Notes under the pieces: generated by a model | Database searches by the model: none | Told to the model about the DNA's origin: nothing | What the model saw: the letters and a program-made list of their open reading frames with translations, nothing else | Position numbers and translations under genes: made by a program | Origin: Lingula anatina | Taxonomy: Eukaryota > Brachiopoda > Lingulata > Lingulida > Lingulidae | Assembly: GCF_001039355.2 (NCBI RefSeq) | Contig: NW_019775500.1 | Coordinates: forward strand, 292,433-330,511 | Direction of reading: 5' to 3' | Length of the DNA: 38,079 bases | In this document: positions 20,501 through 32,235 of the stretch, piece by piece | Layout: each line of letters opens with the position of its first letter | Numbering within the stretch: the stretch's first letter is position 1

Positions 20501-21076
20501 CAACAAACAGGCAGGGAACACATCTTCAATTTTAGTTGGGAAGTTGTTGGAACCATCACTTCCTTGATGTAAATATCTTTATCACATTATCCAGTCCCTA
20601 CCTCCCTACCTACTCACTGAACCTCACAATCATCATCCATACAGTTGATGGGGGGGGGGGGGGTAATTATTTTATCTTTTTTCTTTATGTGTGTGTGGGG
20701 GAGGGGTGGGAGAAAAAATATACTAAATTCATTGGTGGTGGGGTGTGTCAACTAACTTTGTGCATCGACAAGATGTTAGCATAGCATCTTGTAGGAACAG
20801 TGCTTATATCTATGTCTATCTAAAGTGATGTTTGTGATTCTAACAAAATGAAATTGGTTTCATTTCAAACCGAAATTGGCGAACCGAATGAATGACTTCA
20901 ACTGAGTTTGCAATCAAAGCTGTTTTCACCATAAGCAGCACCTAAGTGTCATATGCAATAAAACCTTGATTTGATGGTCAACACGATATACCTGTATTCA
21001 CTGTTATTTCCTTCCACCTGATTGGAAAGCCTTTCTTTTGAACAACTTCGCGAAAACTCATGCAGTTTTCCGCCAT
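14536..21076 (-). CDS. NUP160: Nucleoporin NUP160, N-terminal part (12 exons, 3' end missing)
   Basis: Scaffold nucleoporin of the Y (NUP107-160) complex of the nuclear pore. The exons on the minus strand are 20992-21076, 19986-20097, 19148-19355, 18345-18543, 17258-17330, 16802-16916, 16383-16461, 16094-16176, 15869-15943, 15403-15500, 14900-15059 and 14536-14631. All have GT-AG borders and compatible phases and together give 461 codons. Telling segments: PESAGGYVFRDGNRL, NDLHGNAIRLHFQDS, VHRLVFPHPSS, WLTTEGEALFALATSTGS, FIFAICRDHKLRMWS and EVTAAVENE, each aligning with vertebrate NUP160 as I know it. They cover the N-terminal beta-propeller. The start ATG at 21076 sits in AAGATGGCGG, a strong Kozak and YY1-like context. 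Vertebrate NUP160 is about 1,400 residues, so two thirds are absent. The last exon ends in a good donor (GTAGGT), so the gene does not simply stop here; its continuation is not found before the UGT-like genes. Confidence 0.93.
17387..18080. repeat. Tandem duplication inside a NUP160 intron
   Basis: Three diverged direct copies beginning near 17387, 17666 and 18005, each opening with AATGCTGCA(G/A)CAT followed by TATATATTA-rich sequence. The first two continue with AAGAAATGTAAT..TTC and GCCAGTTATTTC. They lie in the intron between the exons at 18345-18543 and 17258-17330. Confidence 0.75.
19075..19106. repeat. GT/G-rich microsatellite in a NUP160 intron
   Basis: A (GTGA)n/(GT)n stretch passing into a run of G (GGGGGGAGGGGGG). 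It lies about 40 bp from the donor of the exon 19148-19355. No function is inferred. Confidence 0.7.
20649..20712. repeat. G-run and GT-rich low complexity in NUP160 intron 1
   Basis: A homopolymer of G followed by TGTGTGTGGGGGAGGGG, inside the first intron of NUP160. Homopolymer length may be unreliable. Confidence 0.65.
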
Positions 21077-21313
21077 CTTCGCTTTAATCTCCAAACCTGT
21101 TGATGAAATCCTTGTTCTTGCAATACTAATAGGAACAATAACAGAATAATACAATACTTGTGAAATGAAAAATAATTTCAAATTAAATGATGGAATAACT
21201 ATATCAATGCGTTGCTTTAAAAGCTTTCCGGAAAAGCGTTCGAGATTTTAGATTAAGTAGCCGGCGTTTCTGTCTGTGCGTCGTAATGAAAGCGTGATTG
21301 TAAATAACACAAG
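21071..21313. promoter_or_regulatory. Shared head-to-head promoter of NUP160 and SNRPC
   Basis: The two start codons (21076 on the minus strand, 21314 on the plus strand) are 237 bp apart with no room for separate promoters. CGCCATCTTC at 21071-21080 overlaps the NUP160 start and matches the YY1-type motif AAGATGGCGG often found just downstream of transcription starts of housekeeping genes. No clear TATA box is seen. Confidence 0.65.
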
Positions 21314-24228
21314 ATGCCGAAGTAAGTACAGGTTTAATGTGGGCGCATTTTCAAGCCTTTTCAAAAACTTAAGGCAAAAAATGGCCATAGAGCTTTATTT
21401 TCATATGCTAAGTTGTATGGATATTTAGTTTTTTACGTTATCTTTAGTGTAGCTGTTTTCTTATTTGGAGATTTTATAGAGCGACCAGTGAGTCTTACAT
21501 CGACATTGTCTACTTCCCATATCAGCGTGATTCTACAGTTTCGTTTGACTCCACTATTTATTTGAAAGATACCTACCAGGCAGAGTCCAAAAAAAGCTAG
21601 AGCAACTACAAAAAAGTTACGAGGAAGTTGTTTTCAAGATTTTTCTGTTCAAATGGAAAATTTGGAAATGGTGATGTCTTATGCCAGATGTGTTTATTAT
21701 TGTTATCATATATTTCAGATATTATTGTGACTACTGTGATACCTACCTCACACATGATTCTGTAAGTATAAACAAATAGGACCCCAAAACACTTCTCTGT
21801 GTAAAATTAACGAAAATCTAAAAAAAAAATAAAAGAACCAAATTGTAAGACAGTATACTACAGAAATGGTGATTATGTACAATATGAATGGATATTAATT
21901 TAATTGAATTCGGGTAATAAACAATATAATTATTCTGTCTACCCTGCTGTGATACTACTGCTAACTCACTCCATGAGCTTCATTTCTGAACTTGAAACAA
22001 ATTTCAAGATATTTGCTGAGAATGATTAAGCTGGTAAAGTTAAGCAGTTAAAAATTGAACAAATCTTAATCGTCATTGCTAGTGAGAATGTTTTCACTGC
22101 AGTGCAGCATCCATGCCTTTAGATTTTCTAATACTTTTAATGGATATTTTCACATCCTTTTCATTCAAGCCTTCTGTAAGAAAAACACATTGCAGCGGCA
22201 GAAAGCACAAAGAAAATGTCAGATTATATTATCAAAAATGGTTAGAAGAACAAGTTCAAAAGCTGGTGGATGACACAAGTAAGTCAGACTAAAAGAAGTC
22301 TTACTTTATTAAAATGGGGAAATGAAGCACATTCCATAAGTTTCAAACATTTCTTTGCAAAATGTTAGAATAAAGTTACTATCAGGACAGAAAATTAATA
22401 CTAATTCTGTTAAACATTCAGTCTTTTTTTATTTGAGTATGTGTATAATGCCCAATAAAATTAAAAACAAAGTAATAATATTTTGTCTTTTTTTCTTTTC
22501 AGCTGCTGCATTCAAACAGGGTAAAATTGCCAGTAATCCATTTGGCCCAGGTGGTCCTGGACTGCCGGGCCCTGGGGGTGCTATGATACCACCTCCATCT
22601 AATTTACAACAAAGTAAGTCCCTAGCACACAGCATGCAAAATGTTGTCCCAGGGTGGTGCTGTTTATTAAAAAAATTAGACCCCCCCCTCTCCTGTCATC
22701 AGATATCACCCATTGCTTAATCAAGTTTGTAATGATTGAAACTTGAATTCTCCCTATTCTAATATGATAGTGATTGTGGGTTAAGGGTTCAGACTAAGGC
22801 CACCTTTTGACAAGCTTTTCTTCTTTTCAGCTGGTATCATAGCACCCCATGGTATTGATTTACCTAATGGATCATATTTCAATTCTTTGTGATAATTTAA
22901 ATCAGCTTAATTGATGTATGGTAATTATTGTTGTATCCTAATTAAAATATAAATTTAAATTTTCAACTGCAAATGAAATCTGAGTTAATGCAATATTAAT
23001 TAAAGAGATTTTAAGATTTTAAGAAAAAATATTTAAATGCAATTTGATATGCTGCATTTCACATAATAGTGGTTCCTGCTTTAAAAAAGCCCCCTTAACA
23101 CCCTTAAAACATAAATAGAAACTCCTGCTTAGATAGAACACCCCCTTGTCACATGTCATGTGACAAATGCATATAACATCATATTAAATCAATACAGTAC
23201 ATTAGTTTTGCATGTTTTGGGATCCAAAGAAAAAATGAACACCTGCTTTAAGTTGCTGCCCCCTCGACACCAAAAACATTTAATAGATACAGGGCCGCTA
23301 TTATGTGGAATATGGCACTTGTGTTTGGAGAAACGTATTCTATAAGATGAATTATCCTGACTCACACAGATGCATACAGCAGATAACATAAGCAGATAAA
23401 GATATATGCAGTATAAAACCTGCATTGGTAATCAAATGCAACTGTTTTAACAGGTGCAAAAACACCTAGTGGGCCCCCTACAGGGCCTCCTGCAGGCCCC
23501 CCTGGTGGGCCTCCCATGCCAGGTCCACCTCAAGGGCCTATGGGGCCTGGTGGGCCTATGCCAATGATGGGGCCTGGTGGACCTATGATGCCTATGATGG
23601 GTATGTACTGGTGTACACTGGATATTTACATACTGTGTTTAATTACTGTTACATATTGGTTATTATTACTCTTTAATATTGTTTCTTTAATATTATGTGC
23701 ATTTGTACATGCGATATTTACATATTGTGTTTAATTATTATTATATATTGGTTATAATTACTTCTTAATATTACTTTATTATTTTGTTTTCTGATATCTT
23801 TAATTAAACAGTTTTTCTTTATCTTTAGTGGTGGTTCAATGGAAACAACAGTTTGCTTTGTTTACAATAAAAAAAATAAGTGGTCTTTTAAATTTAACAA
23901 ACTGAGGAGCAGTGTTCTGTGTAATAATATATTGACTTACTGAATCTTTGATTTATTCCATACTCATTTTTGTTGGCAATAAGTAAAATTGTTTAAAATT
24001 TAGCACAGTATTATATAACATACTCTATATAAATAATTGTCCACTAAATCAATGCTAAATCAACATTTCTGACCTAAGACATTCCTGAAATGAGCTTGGT
24101 TAAGAACTAAAACACAGTGCCATACCTTTCCAGGGATGCGTCCCCCAATGGGCCCACCTATGATGATGATGGGACAAATGGGACCCCCGGGACCACCCAT
24201 GAGAATGATGGGACCACCCAGGAAATAA
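21314..24228 (+). CDS. SNRPC: U1 snRNP protein C (complete, 7 exons)
   Basis: U1-C binds the U1 snRNP and stabilises its pairing with the 5' splice site at the start of spliceosome assembly. The exons are 21314-21321, 21719-21761, 22170-22278, 22503-22613, 22831-22851, 23454-23600 and 24134-24228, with GT-AG borders and matching phases, giving 177 residues (human about 159). Residues 1-30 carry the matrin-type zinc finger with ligands Cys6, Cys9, His24 and His30 ([14 protein letters not shown], then [10 protein letters not shown]). This is followed by the conserved basic helix with [24 protein letters not shown] split between exons. The rest is Gly/Pro/Met-rich ([14 protein letters not shown]), as in the family, ending MRMMGPPRK. 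The first coding exon has only 8 nt and the fifth only 21 nt. Open frames that run through introns in this span are not real proteins. Confidence 0.97.
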
Positions 24229-24900
24229 CATCAAACCTATTCGGATGTTTAGGAAGAATTTTGCTTTAAATTGCCTTCTCAGTTAGGGAAATAATTGGCA
24301 GGAGAAAGATGGAACATTTCACTGAGAAGTCTTTCTTTGGGTGCCAAGGATTGGGTTAACATTTGTCGGGAGCATTGTGACAAAGATTTTAGTCTTGATC
24401 CAGAGTGTGGAGGGGGTTTACCTCCAACTGTGGCTGAATTGTAAAAAAGGGACTTTATTGTCTTTATCAGTCAAAGAACATTCAGGTTAATTGCGGGACT
24501 TGCATGTTTGTGCTAGCCCTGACTACCAGAGAGAGCTTTAGAACAGTAACAATACTTTTTAGTGTCAGTGAGGATTTATTAAAAGATGCCTCTGAACGTT
24601 TTTAACAGACAAATTGAGGGTGAGATATTGATTTCACCTATGAGATAATTTTAATAAAATACTGAAACACTGATATTTAAGGACTTTTTTGGCATCCAAG
24701 TACTATACGTTGCTAAGTGTAAAAAGAAAGGAAGGGCGTCCGGCATATGACTTTGTCTCTGCATTTACGAAATCAAAAGTAAAGGACAAACACAAGCATG
24801 TTGTTCAAAATTAAGCCAGTGACGTCCGCTTTTATTGAAAGGTCCTTTTAGTGAAAGAAATGTGTAATTTATGATATAACAAATAATGTTGAGTAATAAA
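24229..24900 (+). other. 3' UTR of SNRPC
   Basis: Noncoding sequence after the SNRPC stop codon with two AATAAA signals, at 24653-24658 and 24895-24900. The second is followed by AT-rich sequence; either may be used. Confidence 0.5.
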
Positions 24901-26650
24901 AATATACATAATGATTTGGCCTGTCAAATTCCCATTAAGAACAAATAATTTGTGGGGTTGACTCTCCATGCAGTGTGTTAACCATTGCCTTGAAATATTG
25001 TTCAACAAACTTCCCTATTTTCTATTGTATGGACATTTTCCACATTAGAACATGTATACCAAATTGCTGATTTCGTACTTTACCTTCATTAAGAAAACGA
25101 AAACTTTTTGTTTATGTGAGAACTCATCTCATGCATTTACACAGACAGGATGCAACTTACTCGATGACTGCAAAATTTGCACAAAGAAAGACAAAGTTTA
25201 ATTTGAACTGAAGCTTTATTTTCCACTACTAAATTTATAAAGAGAGATGTAGGAATGAACTTTGATACAGGGTGTTTAAAATTAGCAATAATTGGTAATC
25301 GAGGTTCACTTTCAAAAATTTCCATGATCACTTGGTAATCATGGTTAATATTTTAAAGAATATCCATCTTTTGTACTATTACATGACCTGAAAATAAAAG
25401 ATCTGACACAGAATGATTTACTACATCTTATATGCTGACATCACAAATCATTGCTAATATGTAAACTGCCTTAAGAAAATTGCAGAGATAAATGTGTCAA
25501 TTTTAATATGTGAAACTTAACAAAATTGGGCACTAATTAGTGATATTTTGCGTGTGAAAATCTGCAAGGATGCTTATATATGCTGGACAGAGGTTAGCTG
25601 GTGGAAAAAAAATCGATACCAATTAAATTCCAGTTTCACTGCAATTACTGTCATGATCAATTATGTACAACACAGATACAAATAAGTTGCAAAACCCAAC
25701 ACCAAACAATTGAAATGTTTCAACTAAAAAGTAGACTCAATTGATGAGATATCTTTGACATTTAAATTGTCTACTCTAATGCAATTACTACCGAAGCCAA
25801 GTTAAATTACAACTTCACAAATGTTGAAGGCAAGCAACGCGTAAACATAAATCTTACGTCTATATAAAAAATCTTACATCACAAATCTTTCTTCATTTAG
25901 CCATCCATCTAAACTAGACATTATTTCAGTACATAACAAATGCAACAATACAGAACACCCTTAAAATATCATAAAATTTATGGTAACAGTCACCAAAAAT
26001 ACCACATCAACCATATAATGTTGCTCAAATTTATCTGAATATTAAAAATACTATATCTGAATATTTTAAAAATTTGAAAGAAAGTCACATGTATAAGAAA
26101 TGTACATTATCCAATAACAAAGTTAAAATTGAATAGTATTTGATGACAAACATTTATCACAATGACAGAAAATACTTCACATAAAAAGACCTTCAATATT
26201 TGAAAGAAGGCTGGGGAATGGTGCACTGGTTAAAAATATCACCAAAAATTATGACTTAGATAATACATAACAACTTTCAAATAGTCCTCATTTTCCTAAA
26301 TAAATACTATTTGTAATATAACAGTCCATAATAAATGAAGTAAGAGTCTGTATTAAATTAAGATAGACCTAATATTTAATTTTTGTTGCTGTTTTTTTTT
26401 TTTTTTAATTTTCAATGTCAACCTTTAAATAATTTTTTTCAAACTTTAAAATGGCTATAGGCAATTCAAAATTAGCTACACTGAATGATATTCTATTCTA
26501 AATGAAAATTTCATTAAATAAAATTATTATAAATTTCCATGTGTTCTTGTAATTGTTCTTTTGTTCAGAATTTAAACATGCTGTCTAAATCAATCAATGT
26601 ATATGTAGAAACTAGTTACTGTCAGCAAATATCCACTGCCTAAAATTGCT
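24901..26650. other. Intergenic, convergent spacer
   Basis: AT-rich sequence between the 3' ends of SNRPC (plus) and the unrecognised gene (minus). Only short chance open frames and a T run at about 26393-26406 are seen. Confidence 0.5.
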
Positions 26651-26872
26651 CACCACAGGAATCGTTCTATCTTTATTGCCTTGAAAAGGATAATTCTATG
26701 TACAGGTCAAGTGCCATGTCCACTGTTCTTCACCACAGGAATCGTTCGATCTTTATTCCCCTGAAAAGGATCATTTTATGTACAGCTCAAGCGCCATGTC
26801 CACTGTTCTTCACCACAGGAATCATTAGATCTTTATTCCCCTGAAAAGCTCAAGCGCCACATCCACTGTTCT
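26651..26872. repeat. 80-bp tandem repeat across the 3' end of the unrecognised gene
   Basis: Units at 26651-26730, 26731-26810 (both 80 bp) and 26811-26872 (shortened by an internal loss of about 17 bp). Each begins CACCACAGGAATC and ends CACTGTTCT. Each contains CTTTATT, which is AATAAAG on the minus strand. The third unit holds the stop codon of the gene at 26833. Confidence 0.95.
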
Positions 26873-29833
26873 GGGATGTCCAGAGTTGGTACTACATAGA
26901 GGACAAGAGGGCCACCAATACTGTCAGCTCTGTTGCCAATGCAATCATCATGGCCCACAAGGTGGATTTCATTCTCATGATACAAGACCAAGGTAAAATC
27001 AGGGTACACGTAAGCAGAATTTTCACTGAAAACCTGAAATATTGATAACAGTGCATTCATATGCAGACGTGTGTTTAAAAAAAACTTGAATATCCATTTA
27101 TAAGCACCTAAGTCATTCCTATTGATTGAACATAATTATTGTAAACACTTCACATTAATTCTTTTCTTCCAATGCATGTAAACGGAGATAAAGATTTATA
27201 TGATTCAGCTTCACTAGACACAACAGTACCTTGTTTTCTATCTGCAATGCTAATTCCTCATAAGTTTGGAATCGTCCACAAAGCACAGAAGCCATTACTT
27301 GGCCAGCTCCGTTTTGGACAATAACTTGAACCTCTGAAAAAAAAAGCAGTTACTTAACGAAGAAACAACACCAATTGCTGAAACAGGGCTTGCATTATCA
27401 TTATTTAAGCTTCATTTTTTGTTTAGAGATCATCCATTTTTATCATTTTCACAAGTCTACAAACCATGTGCCTTAAGGGGGGGGGGGGGGGGTTATTGCA
27501 CTGTGTGATTTTGAAAAAAAAAATGAAAATGATCCAAATTACTGTCAAAGGCCATCATTTTAGTTTTTCACCTTGTACTCCCTGAGGGCTGGAGGTCTGG
27601 AAAAGGCTTACGATGATGATTACGTAAATGGATGATCACTTAGTGACATTTTATCAAGCTCAACTCAGTAACTGGTTTCAATTATCAATCCAAGAAAGCT
27701 ACTGATTCTTGCTTTTAACAAATATTTTTAAAACATGTTAGTATTACAACTCTGGCTTACTGGGTTCATAATCTCTTTCTCCAACATTCCTTTGATTATA
27801 ACTCATCTCATTGAACTTCTGGCACTTTGCTTGGCAAAGTTTCATCCAGTTTTCAGAATCCTGAAAAAAATAATAAAAGTATATTTCACATGCCTCAAAT
27901 GCAATTTTTAAATAACTGATTGAAAACAAATATATCTTAGTAGGTTACCTTCTAAAACTTGTAAGCCAATACATTCTGTTTCTACAAGACTATTGAAATT
28001 TTCTTAATCCCCAAAATATAAAACATCTCAATTCTTTAACGGATCACCTTTTACAACGAAGTGACATACATTAAGAACACGTACCTTTTGAGCTTTGGTT
28101 TTCCCCTTTCTTACTTCTATCCCACCATCAGCTCGATATCTAATAGCCATTCTATACTTCACTTCATAGATGGGAGATGGAGTAGACTGGGTAGACGCTA
28201 CATTCTTCGCACCATGCTTCCCTCTGGTGGCCTGGTTTAATCTTGAACTGGTCCCTAGTGCCAGGTTACGATTAATCTCACCTCCTCCAGATCTTGTACT
28301 TTTACCTTGGGTGTCTGCATCAAAATCTGACCCCACTCCCTCAACAGGTTGTGATACTCTGCATGTGTCACCATACAGGAGTTGTTGAAGCTCCTCTAGA
28401 TCTAACTCATCATCAGATTCTGTAACGTTATTGTCCGAGATAGAGTGTTCTACTGGTAGAAACGAATTGTCCATTTCGGCAAAGGGTGGTTGTTTTGGGA
28501 TGTTTGGAATGAAATGAGAACCCTCTGTCTGAGGTACCAAATCTCCAAAGGTTTTTGGTTGAGTCTGTGAGTTTTCTTTATCTTCCTCCTCCTCTTCATT
28601 GTTTCTTTCAACTTGATGATGAAAGGCTGTTGGTACAGTTTGTGAGTCACAGATCTCTGCCCTTTGTCTTCTCCCTTGTATGTTGTCCTTGATGACTTCT
28701 CCTGAATTGGAGGTAAAGATGTTCTCTTCTGGTGTTGCTTCTGTTGTCCTTGCAGTAGATGAACTGCTTTTTGCTTTTGTGCTGGATTTCTTCTTTCCTC
28801 GATCTGGAGGCTCAGATGCTGCACTGTCATGCCATGTTATATCCTCAATGACCTCTGCTCTGGAAATAGCAGCAACAGAGTTGTTCCTCCCTGGTGCTTT
28901 TTCCGTTTTCATTGGACCGGACGACTTGCTCTTTGCTTGTCTGCAGGATTTGTTCTTTCCTCGATCTAGTGGCTCAGATGATGCACTCTTACGCCACCTT
29001 ATACCCCCAAAAGAAACCTTTTGCTGAAGTTGATCTTTTGCCAAGCTGATCTGTTTTCTTGGTGGAATAACAGTGGTTTTGGTATCAGAATTTTGTGTCG
29101 CTGATGATTCCTTCTTGTGTACTGAAGTGATGGTGCGCAGCTTAACATCATGTGTCTCATGTACTTGTGTCTCATTTCCTTCATGACCCAAGTGTGGCTG
29201 AGAGGATGTGGACCTTACTTTAGATAATTTAGCATGCTTCTTCTGCATTTCTCTGAAGCCTTTTGGCGGGAAGTCACCACGCTTGTCTCCTGTCACCACT
29301 TTTTCCTTGTTTCTTGGAATGAACCCTTTTCTCTGCACAGAATCATGGTAACCTTTCTTGCTACGTGCTGTCACGCCCTGATGCTGTCTTGCCTCCTCAC
29401 TTTTCTTGTCTCCATGTGGTGTACTTGGGGTAGGTCCTACCCTATGATGAGGGCTATTTTTACCACTCATTGCATTGCTCTTTCTATGCATTATGGGAGG
29501 TGAAGTATTAGCTCTCAACTGGGCCTTGCCATCTGAAGCATCACTAACTTTTTCAGAGACACGTGGTTTTGGACGAGGAGTATCATGCACAATTTTTGCT
29601 GCTTGTGAACCACCCCTTTTTCCACTTGGTTTGCAAGCACTCTTAATAACTCCTTGGCTTTTGAGTTGTTTCTTCACTGGGGCAGGAGTTATGGATGCTT
29701 TTGTCTTGAAAGCTGCTGTTCTGCTTGTTGCAGTTTTAACTTGAAAAGCTGACTCTAAGCCAAGGTTTATCCCTTTCTGGAACTCTGCTTGGGAAATATC
29801 CAGGCATTTTTCTGATTCCTGGATAATAATAAT

Positions 29834-29871
<38 letters not shown>

Positions 29872-32235
29872 TGATGATAAGAGAATTGCAAAGTATATAC
29901 TTCATATGCAATCTTGAAATCACTATTTCAGAGAAGTTATGCATCTTATAATATTATATTCTAACCTTTTTTTTTTACAAATCAATACACTTTATTGCTA
30001 CAAGATTACTTTAATGTTTGTCTTTTAACAACAATATGACACATGCTTAAAAGGTGTACCTTCTGGGCTTTCGCTTTTCCACTCGGTATTCCTTTCTCAC
30101 CATCAGCTAAATTTCTGCCAGCATCTCTGTCTTGTACTTCACAAATGGGCTGCTCTACATCACACTCATTTTCTTCATGACATAAACCTGACTGAGAAGA
30201 TCTGGACCCAACTATACAGATCATAGCAGGTTTCTTCTGTGTTTCTATGAAGCTTTTCTTTACTGGGCGAGGAATTTTGGATGGTTTACTCCTATTGGGT
30301 GCTTCTTTCCTCTCATCTAAACCACTAGCCATTGCCTCCTTTATTGTTTGTGTCTCTTTATTACTGCTCGCCTCTCTGGTGGCTTCTGTCTGGGTACCTT
30401 TCTCCAAAACTGCGATTTTATTTTGCTTGCTTGACACATCATTATGAATTACTCTTGTTTCATTTATGAACTGACCTTCATTCCCCTTCCTTTCTGATCC
30501 ATGGCAGGGAGAATCTGGGTCATAGTCAGAATCATGGTCATCATCTAAAGCTTGGTCAATTCTGTCTTTTGTAGATTCAATGTTATTTTTGCTTTCCTTT
30601 ACAATGGAAATGGAATCATCTGGTATGACCCCCGACAAAACTTTTTTTCTGGGATTAGTTTGAACTGAAATCACGAGTCCACTGGCTGAAGATACAGAAA
30701 TATTTTTTTCCAAGTTGGTAATTTCTTGAATTTCACTTTCTGAACTCTTTTCCCCGCTGTTTTCACTTGGTTGGATGCATCTGGAATCTTTTTGGACATT
30801 TAGTGTGTCCATTGCCCTTCTTTTAGACTTAAGACAAAGAGCCTGGCTATCATCTGTACCCCCATTTGGAGATGTCTTGTTGAGACTCAAGAACTTGCCA
30901 TCGAAGTCCACTCTATCCCTTGGCTGTCCAGTTGTCCTGTCATCAAAAAACTGCTGCTCTACACATGACTCTTGTCGGATTTGTGAAGGATTGGACCCAA
31001 CTGATACCATTGCTTTAGAGGGGCAAGGTGTAGTGGTTTCTTCATGCAAAGTGCGTTTTTCAACTTGGAGGTTTTTTGAACCCTGTTCTTCATGAGGTGA
31101 TTTATCCCATTTACCTGTCACTCCACAAGCAGGAAAAGACACTTCCTTGGTACCACTTTTGGATGCCTGAGTAACTGGACCCTTGAGGACTTCAGATGAT
31201 GTCTCATTTTGAGAAGTTCTGTAAGTTAATGTTTTTTATGATGAAAATTAATATGTGCACCAATAAAGTAGATTTAGACAAAGCACCAAATTATCGAATT
31301 ATAACTTCCCAGCTACAGCATGATTTCACAGAAACCTTACATCATTATTTAATCTGACATGCATCACAGTCTCAATAACTTACTCTTTCTGCTCCTCTGC
31401 CATCCTAGCTTTCTTTAAGGCATCTACGTCAAGTATTAGCACTTCTCCTGACAAATATAAAATATGTTATAAAGTGTATGACCTTGTGGTCCGAGTGTAA
31501 AGAAAAAGAGAGAAGACAGGCTAAAAACAGTCCAGATACATACTAGTGCTTTAGTGTCATCTCCCCATTTTGTACTTAGCGCTTAAAAGTATCTTTTAAA
31601 GGTTAAGAAGGAGGTAAATACAGGGCATATTCTCTGATGATGCAAATCCCTTCAGAAACATAATTTCAAATTAGCTTTACTACCACAGGTCTCATAAACA
31701 GATTAGGCGTTTCCTAGCAAGAGCCTCTGATTCACAAGTGCAAACGCCAATATTAACGAGCCCCATCTCAGATTAACAAGCAAAAACATTAAGTTAACGT
31801 GCACTAACTTGGCGTTTCCAAGCATTAGCTGTTGATCGGCTTATCTACCTGTTCAGTATGAGCAGAAAGTTGGCGAGAATGCATTGCTGCTGTATTAATA
31901 TGCAGTATGGATAGTGCAATATACTAATGCAGTAGTTTGGTTTGTTTTGAGAATTTTATATATTCTACTTTTATTTTGTTCAAGTTAAAATATCGATACA
32001 TGGAAACAGATATTTCTGAGTCGATGAAAAGAATCGATGAATCATTTTTTACTTGCATCCTATTTATTATTTGCATAGTGTCATATTATTTAGGTGCAGG
32101 AATAGGCTACAGGTACAATGATGGCAGAATCAGGTGCTGTGTAGGCTGAGAGTTTTTTGACGCTTCTTCAATCAATCGTTTTCGCCCAGAAATCTCTGAA
32201 AGATCTACCGTTATGTCTCTTGTATCTTCCGCCAT
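26833..32235 (-). CDS. Unrecognised gene: large disordered basic protein with compact C-terminus
   Basis: I do not recognise this gene. The exons on the minus strand are: a start exon with ATG at 32235 (donor unresolved), 31384-31447, 30060-31218, 28085-29818, 27761-27860, 27230-27333 and 26833-27033. From the second exon on, phases and GT-AG borders agree and give more than 1,100 residues. The start MAEDTRDITVDLSE has the context AAGATGGCGG. The phase of the start exon does not match the next one with any good donor, so an exon may be missing. The two large exons code for Ser/Lys/Glu-rich, probably disordered protein with many basic clusters, hinting at a nuclear or cytoskeletal role. They are related: KSFIETQKKPA..RSSQSGLCHEENE in one and KGFREMQKKHA..STSSQPHLGHEGNE in the other. 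The last two exons form a compact region (VQVIVQNGAGQVMASVLCGRF to LVLYVVPTLDIPEQW) that looks like a small beta-grasp or doublecortin-like fold, without proof. The large exons show no frame breaks. Confidence 0.65.
27478..27492. repeat. G homopolymer in an intron
   Basis: A run of about 15 G in the intron between the exons at 27761-27860 and 27230-27333 of the unrecognised gene. Length may be unreliable. Confidence 0.7.
28676..28996 (-). repeat. 54-residue direct repeat inside the large exon
   Basis: Two adjacent coding units 162 bp apart: SASSEPLDRGKNKS to RAEVIEDI and SAASEPPDRGKKKS to SGEVIKDN. The reading frame is kept, so the repeat lengthens the protein. Confidence 0.8.
29822..29880. 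repeat. (AAT)n/(ATG)n microsatellite at a splice acceptor
   Basis: An (AAT)n run ending in (GAT)n. On the minus strand it reads (ATT)n and ends a few bases before the acceptor CCAG of the exon 28085-29818, where a pyrimidine tract is expected. Confidence 0.85.
31709..31832. repeat. Left partner of an inverted repeat around the start exon
   Basis: Contains CATCTCAGATTAACAA..GGCGTTTCCAAGCAT (31764-31825), whose reverse complement recurs in diverged form at 32316-32375. GGCGTTTCC occurs twice here (31709 and 31811) and AAACGCC once. Confidence 0.6.

Noticed and set aside
22355-22720. 121-residue frame with a Gly/Pro-rich part (collagen-like look)
   Set aside because: It reads intron through SNRPC exon 4 into the next intron; only 22503-22613 is coding.
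23516-23734. Met/Pro/Gly-rich frame with a hydrophobic tail
   Set aside because: The tail is intron read-through past the donor at 23601.
28680-29744. Several hydrophobic open frames on the plus strand
   Set aside because: Antisense shadows of the Ser/Lys-rich large exon.
29819-29944. Poly-Ile membrane-like start of the large exon
   Set aside because: The run of Ile comes from the (ATT)n microsatellite in the intron; the exon starts at 29818 after CAG.
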